Positions 1 to 10,100 of a stretch of DNA of 64,000 bases are shown here, piece by piece. The number at the start of each line of letters is the position of its first letter. Within the stretch, counting starts at the first letter, position 1. Source of the DNA: Coemansia sp. RSA 487 (taxonomy: Eukaryota; Kickxellomycota; Kickxellomycetes; Kickxellales; Kickxellaceae); assembly GCA_027577595.1 (NCBI GenBank), contig JANBRJ010000003.1:186001-250000 (forward strand), given 5' to 3'. Under the pieces are notes generated by a model that was not told the origin of the DNA, searched no databases, and worked only from the letters and a program-made list of their open reading frames with translations. The translations under genes were made by a program, and so were the position numbers.

Positions 1-367
1 GGACTTTTGCCCGCTTTTTTTTCTGATAAATATTTTTTTCGCACTTGCAGCTTAATTTCGAGCATGCGCTTTTCGCTTTGCTCAAATCAGCTAATCTGAT
101 CATTGTTTATCACGTGAAATGCCGCTTTAGGGTCGGCGCAATATTTCTGGTGTGTTCCATGCTGATTTCTCCGCATCGCTCAAATGCACGCCATTTTCGT
201 AATGCCAGAATAAATTATGCAGGGCAAAAGTCCATCCCTTTATGTCTTTACGCAGGCGGACTTGACACACATGCATTTTGCCTCTCTTTTTCTTGCTTTC
301 CTCAACTTATTTTACATTCATTTCTATGACTTTACCGGCTGGGGATTTTTCTTCTTAATTTCGCACA
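1..367. other. Upstream region of DUF2015 gene
   Basis: AT-rich leader sequence with long T tracts before the ATG at 368. I see no convincing coding sequence or RNA gene here. It probably holds the promoter and 5' UTR of the DUF2015 gene. Confidence 0.5.
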
Positions 368-775
368 ATGACCATGGTCGACTACTTGTTTTGGGCGTTT
401 GTGGGTCTTACCATTCTCGGTATCTGCTACATTATTGGGCTTTTCGAGGGGCGACGGTCGCAGCTGAGCATGCGGCTGGCACGGCTGCGTGCACGCGGCC
501 AAGCCGTCTTGGATGGCACCACCAGCAACAGCTCTTTCCTGGGCGACTACCGTGCGGGACTCAGCAGCCAGAACTTTGACATCAGTATAAACATCGACGA
601 TGGGGATGCGCGGCCTGGGTTGGATTCTGAAGAGGTTAGGCGCATCATGGAGGAGCACGGCGTTTCGTTTGACAAGGCACGTCTTATGCGGCAGCAGAGA
701 GTGATGGGCCGCAACAATATTGACCCCGAGACGGGTATGCCGATGGACCCGAAAGCAGTGACGTTCAGCAGATGA
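368..775 (+). CDS. DUF2015 family small membrane protein
   Basis: A 135-residue protein with one hydrophobic segment at about residues 4-24, followed by a basic stretch and an acidic linker. The C-terminal half carries the signature of the fungal DUF2015 family: EEVRRIMEEHGVSFDKARL, then NNIDPETGMPMDPKAVTF near the end. The length is typical of that family. The function is not established; the N-terminal anchor suggests a membrane-attached protein with a soluble C-terminal helical tail. The first ATG (368) lies two codons before a second ATG, so either could start translation. The gene converges on POLD3 across about 225 bp. Confidence 0.85.
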   Translation: MTMVDYLFWAFVGLTILGICYIIGLFEGRRSQLSMRLARLRARGQAVLDGTTSNSSFLGDYRAGLSSQNFDISINIDDGDARPGLDSEEVRRIMEEHGVSFDKARLMRQQRVMGRNNIDPETGMPMDPKAVTFSR

Positions 776-1001
776 TACTTGTTGCTGCGCTGCCCTGGCT
801 TGTTCTCAGCAGATTGGCCCCCATTCATTAGTGTTTGCCTTTGTTCTCTTTATATTCTGTCATTTTATCAATTTTGTATCAGTAGACCCTTACAATTGTC
901 CAGTCCATCGAGTCCAAAAAGAACAGCAGATAGATATTAGACAATGCTAAAAAACATAGCTGCTCTGAAACAGAGATCAAAACATGAAACCACTGCTTGT
1001 T

Positions 1002-2363
1002 CTACTTTTTGCCAAAGAAGCTAAGGATGGAACGCTGCGGTACTGCAGCCTTTGTCTTTTTGGAACCCGACTGCTGCTTTGACTCATCAGCAGGCGCGCC
1101 ACGTTCCTGTGAGGACTCCTTTTTATGCTCGCGTTTCACAGATGTTGCAATTGATTCATGTGCATCGTCAGGTTCGCTTTCAGAGTACGATTCCCACTCG
1201 TCGACAACCTGGCTGACTAGCATCCCGCGCTTATTTTTGGTGTGCTTGATCTTGTTGACCTTTCTACGTTTACGGACCCGACGCCTGCCGCTGCCTTGCT
1301 CGGTGGAGCCATGATTGGGAGCAGCCTTCGTTCCTGTCGCCGACTCTTGGCTGTCCATATTATTGTCGGAATCATCCATCATTTCGACATCGGAATCGGA
1401 CTCGTCTTCCTTGGCTGGGCTTGCAACCCTACTATCGCTGGGCTTGCCACTGCTACTAACGGTCTCTTCTCTGGCAGAAGTGTCCTCGTTGTCGTCAAAC
1501 ATACCCTCGACGAGCTGTCGCGCATCGTTATCTTCATCATTTTGATTGTCCTCGACGCTCTGCATATCAAAGTCAGCGTCTGACTGCTCAGTGTGTTGCG
1601 TCTCCTCGTTCTGTGTCTCTTTGTCATGTTGGCTCTCCTCACTCCGCATCCCTTTGCTCTGTTGGCTCTCCTCGCCCTGTGTATCTTTGTCTTGTTGACT
1701 CCCATCGCTCTGCGTCTGCTTTTGCGTTGGTTCTTTCTTTACAGCCTTTACACGGCCAAAGAACGATTTGGCGCTCCTAGGTGCCTGTTTGCTAGGATTT
1801 ACAGAGGCAGGCGTTTCTTTTTCTGGAAACTCCGAATCGCTAGAGCTAGAACTAGGGATATTGGGCTTCACGTCGACTGCCGAAGGGCTCGGTGCTTCCT
1901 TCGGAAGCGGCAGGGCGCTGGGCTCGTCAATGGACTTTCCAATTTCTTTGGCCATCCGGGTAACGCTGCTCTGCACGGCACACAAACCAGACATATCGCG
2001 GTTGTTTCCAGCCTGCACGTTTGCCATCACGTATGATTCAGCATCGTCCATGACACGACATTCTAGCGAGTATACGTGGTAAGCAGAATCACCCAGCTCC
2101 TGTCGCGCGCCAAGTAGCTTTGCCTCGGGGACAAGGCTCACTTGGATCTCCGTCATACCTGTGAACTTGCTGCTAGGAGATGGTTTGGTACCAGTGACCA
2201 AGTACGTTGCATGGCATTTGTCTTTGTGCTTGGAATGGAAGTCTGAGAGAAGCTGTTTTGCTGTGTTTACATGGACGTTGAGCTCACGGCTGAGTCGACG
2301 ATACGTCACTATTTGTGACTCGTGAAGTACAAGGAGATCAAGCACTTCGTCTACGTTGCTCAT
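1002..2363 (-). CDS. DNA polymerase delta subunit 3 (POLD3/Cdc27-like)
   Basis: A 453-residue protein. The N-terminal ~110 residues form the conserved Cdc27/POLD3 winged-helix region that binds the second polymerase delta subunit (starts MSNVDEVLDLLVLHESQIVT, with LSRELNVHVNTAKQLL). The middle is long, acidic and low-complexity, with several near-identical repeats of the type EESQ.S.G, as in other POLD3 proteins. The last residues, QRSILSFFGKK, are a textbook PCNA-interacting (PIP) box (Q-x-x-I-x-x-F-F). The start was placed at 2363 because the conserved domain begins there and upstream in-frame sequence looks like UTR. The role is processive replication and repair in the nucleus. Rhodanese lies upstream on the same strand. 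Confidence 0.9.
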   Translation of the reverse strand: MSNVDEVLDLLVLHESQIVTYRRLSRELNVHVNTAKQLLSDFHSKHKDKCHATYLVTGTKPSPSSKFTGMTEIQVSLVPEAKLLGARQELGDSAYHVYSLECRVMDDAESYVMANVQAGNNRDMSGLCAVQSSVTRMAKEIGKSIDEPSALPLPKEAPSPSAVDVKPNIPSSSSSDSEFPEKETPASVNPSKQAPRSAKSFFGRVKAVKKEPTQKQTQSDGSQQDKDTQGEESQQSKGMRSEESQHDKETQNEETQHTEQSDADFDMQSVEDNQNDEDNDARQLVEGMFDDNEDTSAREETVSSSGKPSDSRVASPAKEDESDSDVEMMDDSDNNMDSQESATGTKAAPNHGSTEQGSGRRRVRKRRKVNKIKHTKNKRGMLVSQVVDEWESYSESEPDDAHESIATSVKREHKKESSQERGAPADESKQQSGSKKTKAAVPQRSILSFFGKK

Positions 2364-2637
2364 AATTAAAAAAAAAACTCTCGAGTGCAGAATGGAGCGC
2401 AAAGAAAAAAACTGTACAAGTATAAGAAACAATACTCGAAAAGTTATGAGAGAAGAAAAAGAACAGTGTTTTGGAATTGTGGTTTGGGTGACGATATACA
2501 AAATAAATAAATGAACAAAAACGCGCGTCGGACGCGGTTTCCACTGCCCCAGAATCTTCCCCCTCTTTTGCCTTACAGTTTGCCAAATGTTGAACCACTT
2601 TACTTTATTCCAGGCAAAAAAAAAAGAGAGACCATGG

Positions 2638-3069
2638 CTACTTGAGCGACTTGTTTCCCAGAGCGTTTTCGGAGTAGTTGAGCCAAGAGCCTCGGTAATT
2701 ACGGATCTCTAGCGACGGATCGACCTTTTCGACCTGGTCAACGGCGTTCTGGCTACGTTTCCCCGAGCGGCAGTAGAAGATAGTGTCCTCGTTGGAGGAC
2801 GGGCGGTCAACGCCATACTTGGCCTTAAAGTCTTTGGAGGGCAGTGCAAAGGCGGCTGCGACGTTGCCCAGCGGGATGTTGACGGCCGTCGGCACCTTGC
2901 CTTCAGCGACCTCGCTGGGCTCGCGCACATCTACCAGCACATATGGTCTGCGGGAGACACCGTGTATTATCTGGTTCAGCTCGTCGAACGATACGTCGGG
3001 CTTGACACTGTATGCGCGCTTGGCAAGCAGCGAGAACCGTGTGGACTGTGGGCGCAATGCACGAAGCAT
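2638..3069 (-). CDS. Mitochondrial rhodanese-domain sulfurtransferase
   Basis: A 143-residue single-domain rhodanese. The N-terminus (MLRALRPQSTRFSLLAKRAYS) is basic, Ser/Ala-rich and free of acidic residues, typical of a mitochondrial presequence. The domain follows with YVLVDVREPSE and the active loop FYCRSGKRSQNA, where Cys100 is the predicted persulfide-carrying residue. Single-domain mitochondrial rhodaneses move sulfur between thiosulfate or glutathione persulfide and acceptors; which substrate this one uses cannot be read from sequence. The gene is divergent from the MARCH5-like gene across about 570 bp. Confidence 0.88.
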   Translation of the reverse strand: MLRALRPQSTRFSLLAKRAYSVKPDVSFDELNQIIHGVSRRPYVLVDVREPSEVAEGKVPTAVNIPLGNVAAAFALPSKDFKAKYGVDRPSSNEDTIFYCRSGKRSQNAVDQVEKVDPSLEIRNYRGSWLNYSENALGNKSLK

Positions 3070-3635
3070 TTTTCTTTCACTGGCGTTTGGTGTATAATGT
3101 TAATAGAAAGAGTGGAAATTGGTGAACCGAAAAAAGCGCTGTGGAGATAAGAGTGTGATTATTGGTATTTCTCTAAAGGAGGAGGGATTCCAAATTGTCC
3201 AAGCAGCATAGGAGCCTGTGCAACCTTGCTTTTGACAAGAATCGATTGCGCAATTCCACTTGCGCTTAATATCGCATGCTGGCAATAAAACCCATAGAAA
3301 ACCCGAACCCAAACTGGCTGAGCAGCAGATCCATTAAGTTCTCGTTGGATCCGTTTCCAGATATGACACTTCTAGCAAATGAAAAAACGCAGGGTAATTG
3401 CTGTAGAGATACATCACGGGACTCTGCGATTGCCAAGTGGCAAATCTGACGTCAATAACAGCCTTCTGGCTTTTCTCTTTTCTGGTGTCAACTGTTTTTC
3501 TTTTCTTTCTTCATCGACTTTTCCGACTTTCTCTTTCGCTTTTTTTTTAAATTGCATATTATTCGTATTATTGTACTTTTTAACATACATTTTTTTACCT
3601 ATTGCACAATACGCTGCAGCTTTTTTCTATTGCTT
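3070..3635. promoter_or_regulatory. Shared divergent promoter, rhodanese / MARCH5-like
   Basis: 566 bp between two divergent start codons. It is AT-rich, with pyrimidine tracts approaching the plus-strand ATG at 3636. Short open frames here have no recognisable content, and I see no other gene. Confidence 0.5.
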
Positions 3636-4935
3636 ATGACGGGGCAGACATCTACCGAGCCCCAAGCAAACGCAGCATCGACGTCACAGGCCCAGCAGCA
3701 GCAGCAGCAGCAGGGTCGCCGGGGCAGCAGCGCAGCAGATAAATGCTGGATATGTCTTGAGGAGCTGCACAAAAACAAACGCGAGTGGCTGTACCCGTGC
3801 AAGTGCTCGCTGATCTGCCACGAGGAATGCCTGCTCCACTGGGTAACGGAGAGCGAAAGACACACACGAAGCGGCGTGGTAAGTTACGCTTGGGAGCTTA
3901 TAGCACTGGCACACTAAACAAAAACAAAGGATGTGGCTGTGACTAAACAGCAGCAAAGGGTGCCCTGGTATGTACCGTGTGTTTTGGTAACAAAAGTAGG
4001 TGCGGTGCCCGCAATGTAACACGCCGTACCGGATCGTGCAATGGCAGTCTGCCACATACAACGTGCTTAGCAGCATCTACTCTGCGGTGGACCGGGCGAT
4101 GCCGTTCTTCCTGGCGACGATCGGCAGCATGGCGGTGGTTGTTGCGTGCACTGCGTACGGCGCGTATACGGTGATGACGGTGTATGGGCCGATAGAGGGG
4201 CGGCGCATCCTGGGAGGCACGGCGGGACGGTGGGAGCACGCGCGGTGGGTGTGGCTGCCGATGATCCCGATGGCACTGATCCTGTCGCGGTTCCAGGCGG
4301 CGGGGTTTGCGTACATGCCGCTGTCGACGCTGCTGATGGCCGCGCCGCAGCCGCTGCGCATGCAATGGCCGGCGTCGCCGGCGCTGACGCTGACCGCCCT
4401 GCCCACTATCGGCTTTGCGTACCGCTTCCTGTGGGACGCCACGCTGGGCCGGCTGGAGCGCCGCTGGGAGACGGTCGCCCCGCAGGAGAAGCAGGGTCTT
4501 ACCATCCATCTGTTTGGCCAGGGCGAAAGAGCTGATGCGCTGGACGCTGCAGCAGCAGCAGCTGCTGCTCCAATTGGTGGCCCAGACGGCGGTGCTGTGG
4601 CCCAGCAGCAGGAGCAGCAGATGCAGCAGGAGCAAGTGCACGGGCTGCCTGTCCGCGCCAACGGCCAACACGTCGATGCGACGATAGTGCTGAACGGAAC
4701 GACGATGTGCCGCGTGCTTGTGGAGTCGCTTCTGCTTCCGGCGATCTCGTCGGGCGTGGGTGCACTGATCGGGCGACTTCCAATGTTCCGACGCCCCAGC
4801 CTGAGCCACTTCAGCAGAGCCATGCTTGGCGGATGCGTGTACTTTGTCTTCAAGGACCTTGTGCGCATGCTGTACAAGTACTTGCTCTACCGCACTCGCT
4901 CCAGCAGATACATCCAAGGCCGCAAGCGGTCCTAG
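3636..4935 (+). CDS. RING-CH E3 ubiquitin ligase, MARCH5-like
   Basis: Two exons, 3636..3878 and 4000..4935, joined in phase 0 across a GTAAGT...TAG intron; 392 residues. The intron splits the RING-CH finger: exon 1 has C37, C40, C55, C57, H62 and C65, and exon 2 supplies C84 and C87 (RCPQCNTPYRI), giving the full C4HC3 set. Several hydrophobic segments follow. The YGAYTVMTVYGPIEG stretch and the C-terminal SRAMLGGCVYFVFKDLVRM block resemble animal MARCHF5/MITOL, an outer mitochondrial membrane E3 controlling fission factors and mitochondrial protein turnover. A Gln/Ala-rich insert lies at about residues 265-310. Localisation is inferred from family resemblance. The gene converges on its neighbour with only 87 bp between stops. 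Confidence 0.85.
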
Positions 4936-5022
4936 CACATATTTGATGAGGGGTTTACACTGTTCTCATACAGCTTTTTATATCAACCTGTACCAAAAAA
5001 AGCGAATAAAACATAATTGCCG

Positions 5023-6456
5023 CTAGCTATAGACACGAGGTCTGGTGTCGTGGAGACCAATGCTTTCGCCTCCAAACCCGCTGGCTCCAGAGAGTGCGCG
5101 GATGCGTGCGCGCTGGCGGTGCCTGTTGAAGTAGTGCAGAGCCACAAATGCCAGAATGACTACAGCGAGCGCGCCGATGACGCCGCCGGCGATCTTCCCG
5201 GCGCGGCTGCTGCTGCCGCTGTGGTCTGACGACTCGTCGCCCTCTTTGTCGCTGCTGCTCGATGCACTGGATTCGTCACCAGTAAAGTCTGTGCGCGCCG
5301 AGCATGCAGTCACTTGGACAAGCCATGGCGCAGCGCAGTTGTAGTTTTCGGAATCAATGGTCACGGTAGCTTCGCTGGTTCCACCGAGCCACAGCATCCA
5401 GCGCTTTGTATACGATGAATTATACGTGGGCTCGATCACGGAAATCAGATCCTGCAAAACCAGGTCCGGCCGCACGTACGCGAATTCTGGGAAATTCGAC
5501 ACGCCGTTCTTGTTCGTGTACTTGTCGGTGCGCCAGATACTGCGCTGCTCAAGGAACACGGCATCCGAGTTTTGCGCATCCGTGTATCCAAAGTCATGGT
5601 ACCACTCGGATGCGCGCATCCCGTACTCCGTCAGGTTCGATTGGTCGAACACGAATTGGGCGTCAGCGACAGCTGCTTGGAACGCTGCTTGGTCTGTCGC
5701 GTCGCTAGGCGGGGCATTGTTATCGTTCGTGACGCCCGATGCCGCCAGAATCTCCTTCTGGTATGCGGTATCAATGATATTGTACGTGGGCTTATCGTCG
5801 TGGCTAGAGTCGTTCTCCGTGTACTGCACCCAGTAGACGTGTGGTGCGCTTGCCAAATGTTGCAAGTTGCCCCGATGGCAGTCGTATGCGTCTGCGATGC
5901 TCGAGAACAGCGTATTGGCGGTCTTCTCCTCGTTGAAGAACGCACTGACGAATTTGACCCACTCGGCCTTCTGAAGTGGTGTCAGGCTGTCGTCGCTAGG
6001 CAAGCGGACCGATTTATCACCATCGCTGTTGGCATCGCTGCTGAACACTACGTCCACTGTCGAGCTACTATTGAGCGTGGCCAAGCTACTTGTGTCCACG
6101 CATATGTTGGTCAACGTCGACGGGTCTTCTGCCGCAGCTATCGCCTTGCTCTTCCTCAGGATCTCAAGAAACCCTGATGCTACGGGCACCCGGATACCCA
6201 CGCTTTCTACTGGAACCTTGAACCACTTGTCGATACCGTTCACACCCGATGGCTGGCTATCGCAGTACAGCCCGTACTTGGTCTTGGCCACCGTGTCTTC
6301 TAGTACTTTGTAGTCGTCATTTGTTGTCAATGTAAACCCAGGCGTTGTGGTCACGTCGATTGAGTCGAACCCGCACGCTCCCAGCACCAGACGCGGCCCG
6401 CTAACCAGTGCCATGGCAGCCGCACTTGCCATCGAAACAATCGAGTATCTGGTCAT
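5023..6456 (-). CDS. Secreted type I membrane protein, periplasmic-binding-like ectodomain
   Basis: A 477-residue protein. It has a signal peptide (MTRYSIVSMASAAAMALVSG, cleavage near LGACG), a ~400-residue extracellular part with several N-glycosylation sequons, a Ser/Asp-rich stalk, one transmembrane helix (IAGGVIGALAVVILAFVALHY) and a short basic cytoplasmic tail. Blocks such as PVESVGIRVPVASGFLEIL, AEWVKFVSAFFNEEKTAN, RTDKY and a final PDLVLQDLISVIEP recall the TroA-like (Fe3+/cobalamin periplasmic-binding) fold found in some eukaryotic secreted proteins. That assignment is tentative; the topology is clear. A metal or cofactor surface-binding role would be speculation. The start at 6456 was chosen because the signal peptide begins there. 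Confidence 0.75.
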   Translation of the reverse strand: MTRYSIVSMASAAAMALVSGPRLVLGACGFDSIDVTTTPGFTLTTNDDYKVLEDTVAKTKYGLYCDSQPSGVNGIDKWFKVPVESVGIRVPVASGFLEILRKSKAIAAAEDPSTLTNICVDTSSLATLNSSSTVDVVFSSDANSDGDKSVRLPSDDSLTPLQKAEWVKFVSAFFNEEKTANTLFSSIADAYDCHRGNLQHLASAPHVYWVQYTENDSSHDDKPTYNIIDTAYQKEILAASGVTNDNNAPPSDATDQAAFQAAVADAQFVFDQSNLTEYGMRASEWYHDFGYTDAQNSDAVFLEQRSIWRTDKYTNKNGVSNFPEFAYVRPDLVLQDLISVIEPTYNSSYTKRWMLWLGGTSEATVTIDSENYNCAAPWLVQVTACSARTDFTGDESSASSSSDKEGDESSDHSGSSSRAGKIAGGVIGALAVVILAFVALHYFNRHRQRARIRALSGASGFGGESIGLHDTRPRVYS

Positions 6457-7081
6457 TGTCTTTCTTTTTTCCTCTTGGTTATCTTGTGGCTTGGAAATAA
6501 TGATAAAAAGATAATGCTTTGCAGCACAAAATGTCCTTTTTTCTACTTTCAATTATATATTAGATACAAGGTAAGGAGAATTGACTAAAACGCAGTAATC
6601 CAGGAACCAAGATGAAAAAAGTACATGAGAGAGGAAGGAGAGAGTGCTTTAGGTCTCTGACAGCTGTGCTATCAAATGACCAATGTGCTCTGCGCTTTCC
6701 CTATCGATGTCCACTTTTCCATCAATTCTGTTCAACATCCCATGAGTGGAAGGTTTTTTTCTTCTGAGCGAAAAAAAACCCCCATCTCTTCCCAATAGAG
6801 TTTGTCCGGTATTTTAACTCAAGAAAGCCCCTCCCCAATGATACAGGAAAATTGAACACGGTACCACCTTAGAGGGGAATAGTGTGATCAATTTGGCGAG
6901 CCGCGCAACCATTATGAACCACAGAGCCGAACTGACGAGCCCGGCTTTTAACTTATGCAAGAACCAAACCAAAGCTTATTCAGAAAAGAAAGCACTTCAT
7001 TTTCTGCTTTTTTTTTTCTCTCTTCGTGTTTCGAATTACTATTTTCTCGACTTGTAATCTATAAACTTTCGCACATACACA
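6457..7081. promoter_or_regulatory. Shared divergent promoter, membrane protein / PDCD5
   Basis: 625 bp between divergent start codons, with A/T tracts and a pyrimidine-rich run just before the PDCD5 ATG. I see no gene here. Confidence 0.5.
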
Positions 7082-7580
7082 ATGGACCCCTCAGAGCTGG
7101 AAGCGCTAAAGGCAAAACAAATTTCTGGCTACGGCGGCAACCAGGACACACAAGCATCCAATGCACAGGCGTAAGTAAACGTGCTCCTTTGATATATGGA
7201 TTAAGCACACAACAGCACAGCAACAAAAAGCATCTCCCAAACACCGAATACAAAGCTAACGATACCATTCTTTCTGTGTTTGAGGGAGGTATAGACAGCA
7301 AAATGAAGAGGAACGGCAATCGTTGCTAGCAAGAATACTGGACCAAGATGCGCGCGAGCGGCTGGGACGTATAGCCATGGTCAAGAGCGATTTGGCTCGC
7401 AGTGTCGAGGACATGCTTATACGCATGGCAAAGATGAACCAAATCCGCAAAAAGGTCACCGAGGACGAGCTCAAGGACATGCTCGAGGAGATCAGTAACA
7501 AGAACAGACAGGAAACAAAGATCATTGTTAACAGAAAAGAGTTTGACGACAGCGATGAGGAAGAAGAGTACGACTTTTAA
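7082..7580 (+). CDS. PDCD5 / TFAR19 family DNA-binding protein
   Basis: Two exons, 7082..7170 and 7295..7580, with a GTAAGT...TAG intron; 124 residues. After a short N-terminal helix (MDPSELEALKAKQ) and a Gly/Gln linker, the PDCD5 core follows: ILDQDARERLGRIAMVKSD, then ARSVEDMLIRMAKMNQ and VTEDELKDMLEEI. It ends in a basic NRK motif and an acidic tail (DDSDEEEEYDF). Length and order match archaeal-to-human PDCD5, a three-helix nucleic-acid-binding protein linked in eukaryotes to chaperonin and apoptosis regulation. The 124-nt intron after residue 29 explains why the core has no ATG of its own. Confidence 0.93.
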
Positions 7581-7874
7581 GCTGTTTTTGCTCTAGTTGC
7601 TTGATAACACTATTGGTTTCTATCTTTACTCTTATAATTGAACCACCTCCCCATTTTGATATAGCTGGAGGATTGCAATTGCTCTAGTGGGTTCGGTTCT
7701 GGTGAGGTTGAGAAGAAGGGGAGGGGAAAAGTAACAAGGGTGTCCTATAATTTGACAGAGAGAGTTGGAGATTATGTCCTTTGCAAACAAAGATTGGCCC
7801 CAGGAAGGGAGCAGATCGAGCGCATTATCTGATCGACCTTATACTGTTCTCTTTTAAGCAAGCTCTTGCTGGAG

Positions 7875-10100
7875 ATGACTGCGGAAAACCTGCGTACATC
7901 CTTTCTCGTATACTGCCATGAATCCAGCCGAAACCATCTGCCACATTGTCAGCAAATGGAGGCACGGCAGGATGTGGTGCAAAAGCTGAGCATGCTCCAG
8001 CTACAGTTTACGCGTTGCCACAGTGCGTACGAGTGTGCCAAAACGTATAGCGATGCAGGACCGCTGCTAAGCACAATGGCGCGGTCGCGGTTAGTTGCAT
8101 ACGATAGTCAGCTATGCCAGGCTGTGGTGAGTGCGGCAATGGAATACAGTAAAGTGCTGTATCTTGGCGTCTATTCCAGCCAGAAGGCGTCACTATGGTT
8201 TTCGCACCTGGTTAAATCGCTGTTGGCAATTGCGAAGAGAGATGCTGCTGCTTGGAGTGACTGCACAGATGTTCTGCAAAAGCACCAGCTCAGCGTGAGT
8301 GAAGTGGACGGAGGCCGGTTTGTGCTGCAAAAAGTGCTGCGGCTTTTTGCGAAGCAAGATCAACAAGCGAGCAGCGAAAAGAACCAATTGGTTTGGCAGC
8401 AGGCTTTCTCGCTGTGTAGCAACAGCAGCCATCCAGATATGCTTCTTGGAGAGCTTTTAGATGGCATGGATGACTGCGGATGGCGCGTTCTGGAGAAACA
8501 CGAGCTGGTCGAGCAGCATAGCATTCGGTTGCTGACGGGTCTTCCTCTTTCTAGAGCGCTAGTGTAAGTTTGGCAAATGCAGCATTCTAGGCAGGCAAAC
8601 CTCTTTTTCAGGGCAAGACATTCGCTGCTCTAATGAACCTTAACCACCCCACCTCCTTGTTTCCGTCATCGTGTCTTCTAATTTGTAGGTTGTGGAAGCG
8701 GGTTGAACAGGTGCGGGCTGTGCTGGTAAGTGCTGTTGGCCATTGGCCACTGTTTCTGCTATTATGCATTGCTGTTTTATACTTTTCGGCACCTAAAGTA
8801 CGCTATAATATAACAAGGAGGGGAGATACGTGCGATTATGTAGGTTTTGCATTTATTAAGCAAAGGCATGGACGGTGCACGCTTGACAAGGCAGGTGGTT
8901 CGTGCGGTGCTGTCGACGAAGGAAATGGCACGGCAAATGGCCACAGACTTTGCTTGGCTTGTAACAAATACAAGAGACAGGCGGGTGATTGGGCTTTGGC
9001 GGCAGATCTGCAGCGATAATATGGATGCCGTTGCACATATGGATGGTCAGGTAGGTTTGGATGAATGCGTTGTTTTTTGCAGCGAGAAAAGAAATGGAAT
9101 AAGGAGGGGGCTGGTTGCAACCAGAAAAAACCCTCAGCCTTTCATTGACGGGCGGATTCTACTGCAAATGTCAAAGGAGCAAGGGTGTGTGTGCGTGCAC
9201 AGCATTTGCACGCAATGTGCTCAGAACCAACACTGGCTTTGTGTTGTTCGGAAACAGCGCAGTAAACGCGTACATCCCGAGCAAAGAAATGCCAGCAGGA
9301 ATATATGGAGCATCTCCCATCCTTGTAAATGCAGGAAGGAAGGAGGAAAGGAGAGGAGGGGCTTTTGTTTTATTTGCACCAAACGAGAACCGGACAACAA
9401 TGCGTGGCCGTCTCCTATTATACTATTGTATGGCATGGGTGGAGGGGAGCAAGCATACTAATGGCTAAGAAGGCTTCAAGGCTTGGCTGGAAGCCCAAGA
9501 TTTTCTTTGTTTGGCTCCGAATCGTGTTTTGTAGGTAGTCTTTGGGTGCACATCCGGAGATGTGGTGGAGCTTTTCTCTCGTGCAAGCACAAATGGAGCC
9601 GCGGCAGTGCCGAAAGAACTACTCTTCGAGCAATGGCGGGTGGCACTTGAGGCTCGAAACCATCGGCGATCTGGTGACGTCCAGATATGGCTGGGAGCTG
9701 CTGCAGCTGCTGGAGACGAGCTCGCCTTTGATATTCTGGATGTCCATTTTGGAGGCAGCACTGTGCCATTAGCGCCTGCAGGCAAATCAGGCGCGGGATT
9801 GACTCTTCAACAGGTAAGGGCTGGTAAATCAGCAAAGGAGGCTCTGCCAACAATGCAGCCCTTTTTCTTGCACATTATGCGTGTTTGGTTTTATTACACT
9901 GAACGTGATGCTAAATGCCATGTGCGTTCTTGCTTGAATAGGTTGTTTGGCGCGAGATGGCACTGGATGTTGCTGCGTTTTTGTGGGCGCCGTTAGTAGG
10001 CGCCGGCGCAAGAGCCGTTGCCGCGGCAAAGGACAGCGTTCTGAGCGAGTGGAGGCAGCGCAGACGCCAAGCGGGGAGCAAGGAGCACCACAGAAAATAG
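7875..10100 (+). CDS. Unrecognised five-exon alpha-helical protein
   Basis: I infer five exons, 7875..8563, 8689..8725, 8844..9050, 9535..9813 and 9942..10100. All introns are GT-AG with good donors (GTAAGT, GTAAGT, GTAGGT, GTAAGG), and phases agree throughout, giving 456 residues ending HHRK. Exon 2 is only 37 nt and intron 3 is 484 nt. The predicted protein is almost entirely helical (for example DMLLGELLDGMDDCGWRVLE and RQMATDFAWLVTNTRDRRV) with a basic C-terminus, in the style of HEAT- or ARM-like scaffolds. I do not recognise the family. A pattern of D-h-x-x-L...LWxxI faintly recalls INTS3-type proteins but is too weak to name. The start is the first ATG in the frame. Confidence 0.6.

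Noticed and set aside
3943-4938. A 331-codon antisense open frame opposite the MARCH5-like gene
   Set aside because: Arg/His/Gln-rich mirror of a GC-rich coding exon; no domain, while the sense strand has a complete RING-CH and membrane segments.
5572-6177. A 201-codon plus-strand open frame inside the secreted membrane protein gene
   Set aside because: Antisense shadow with no recognisable domain.
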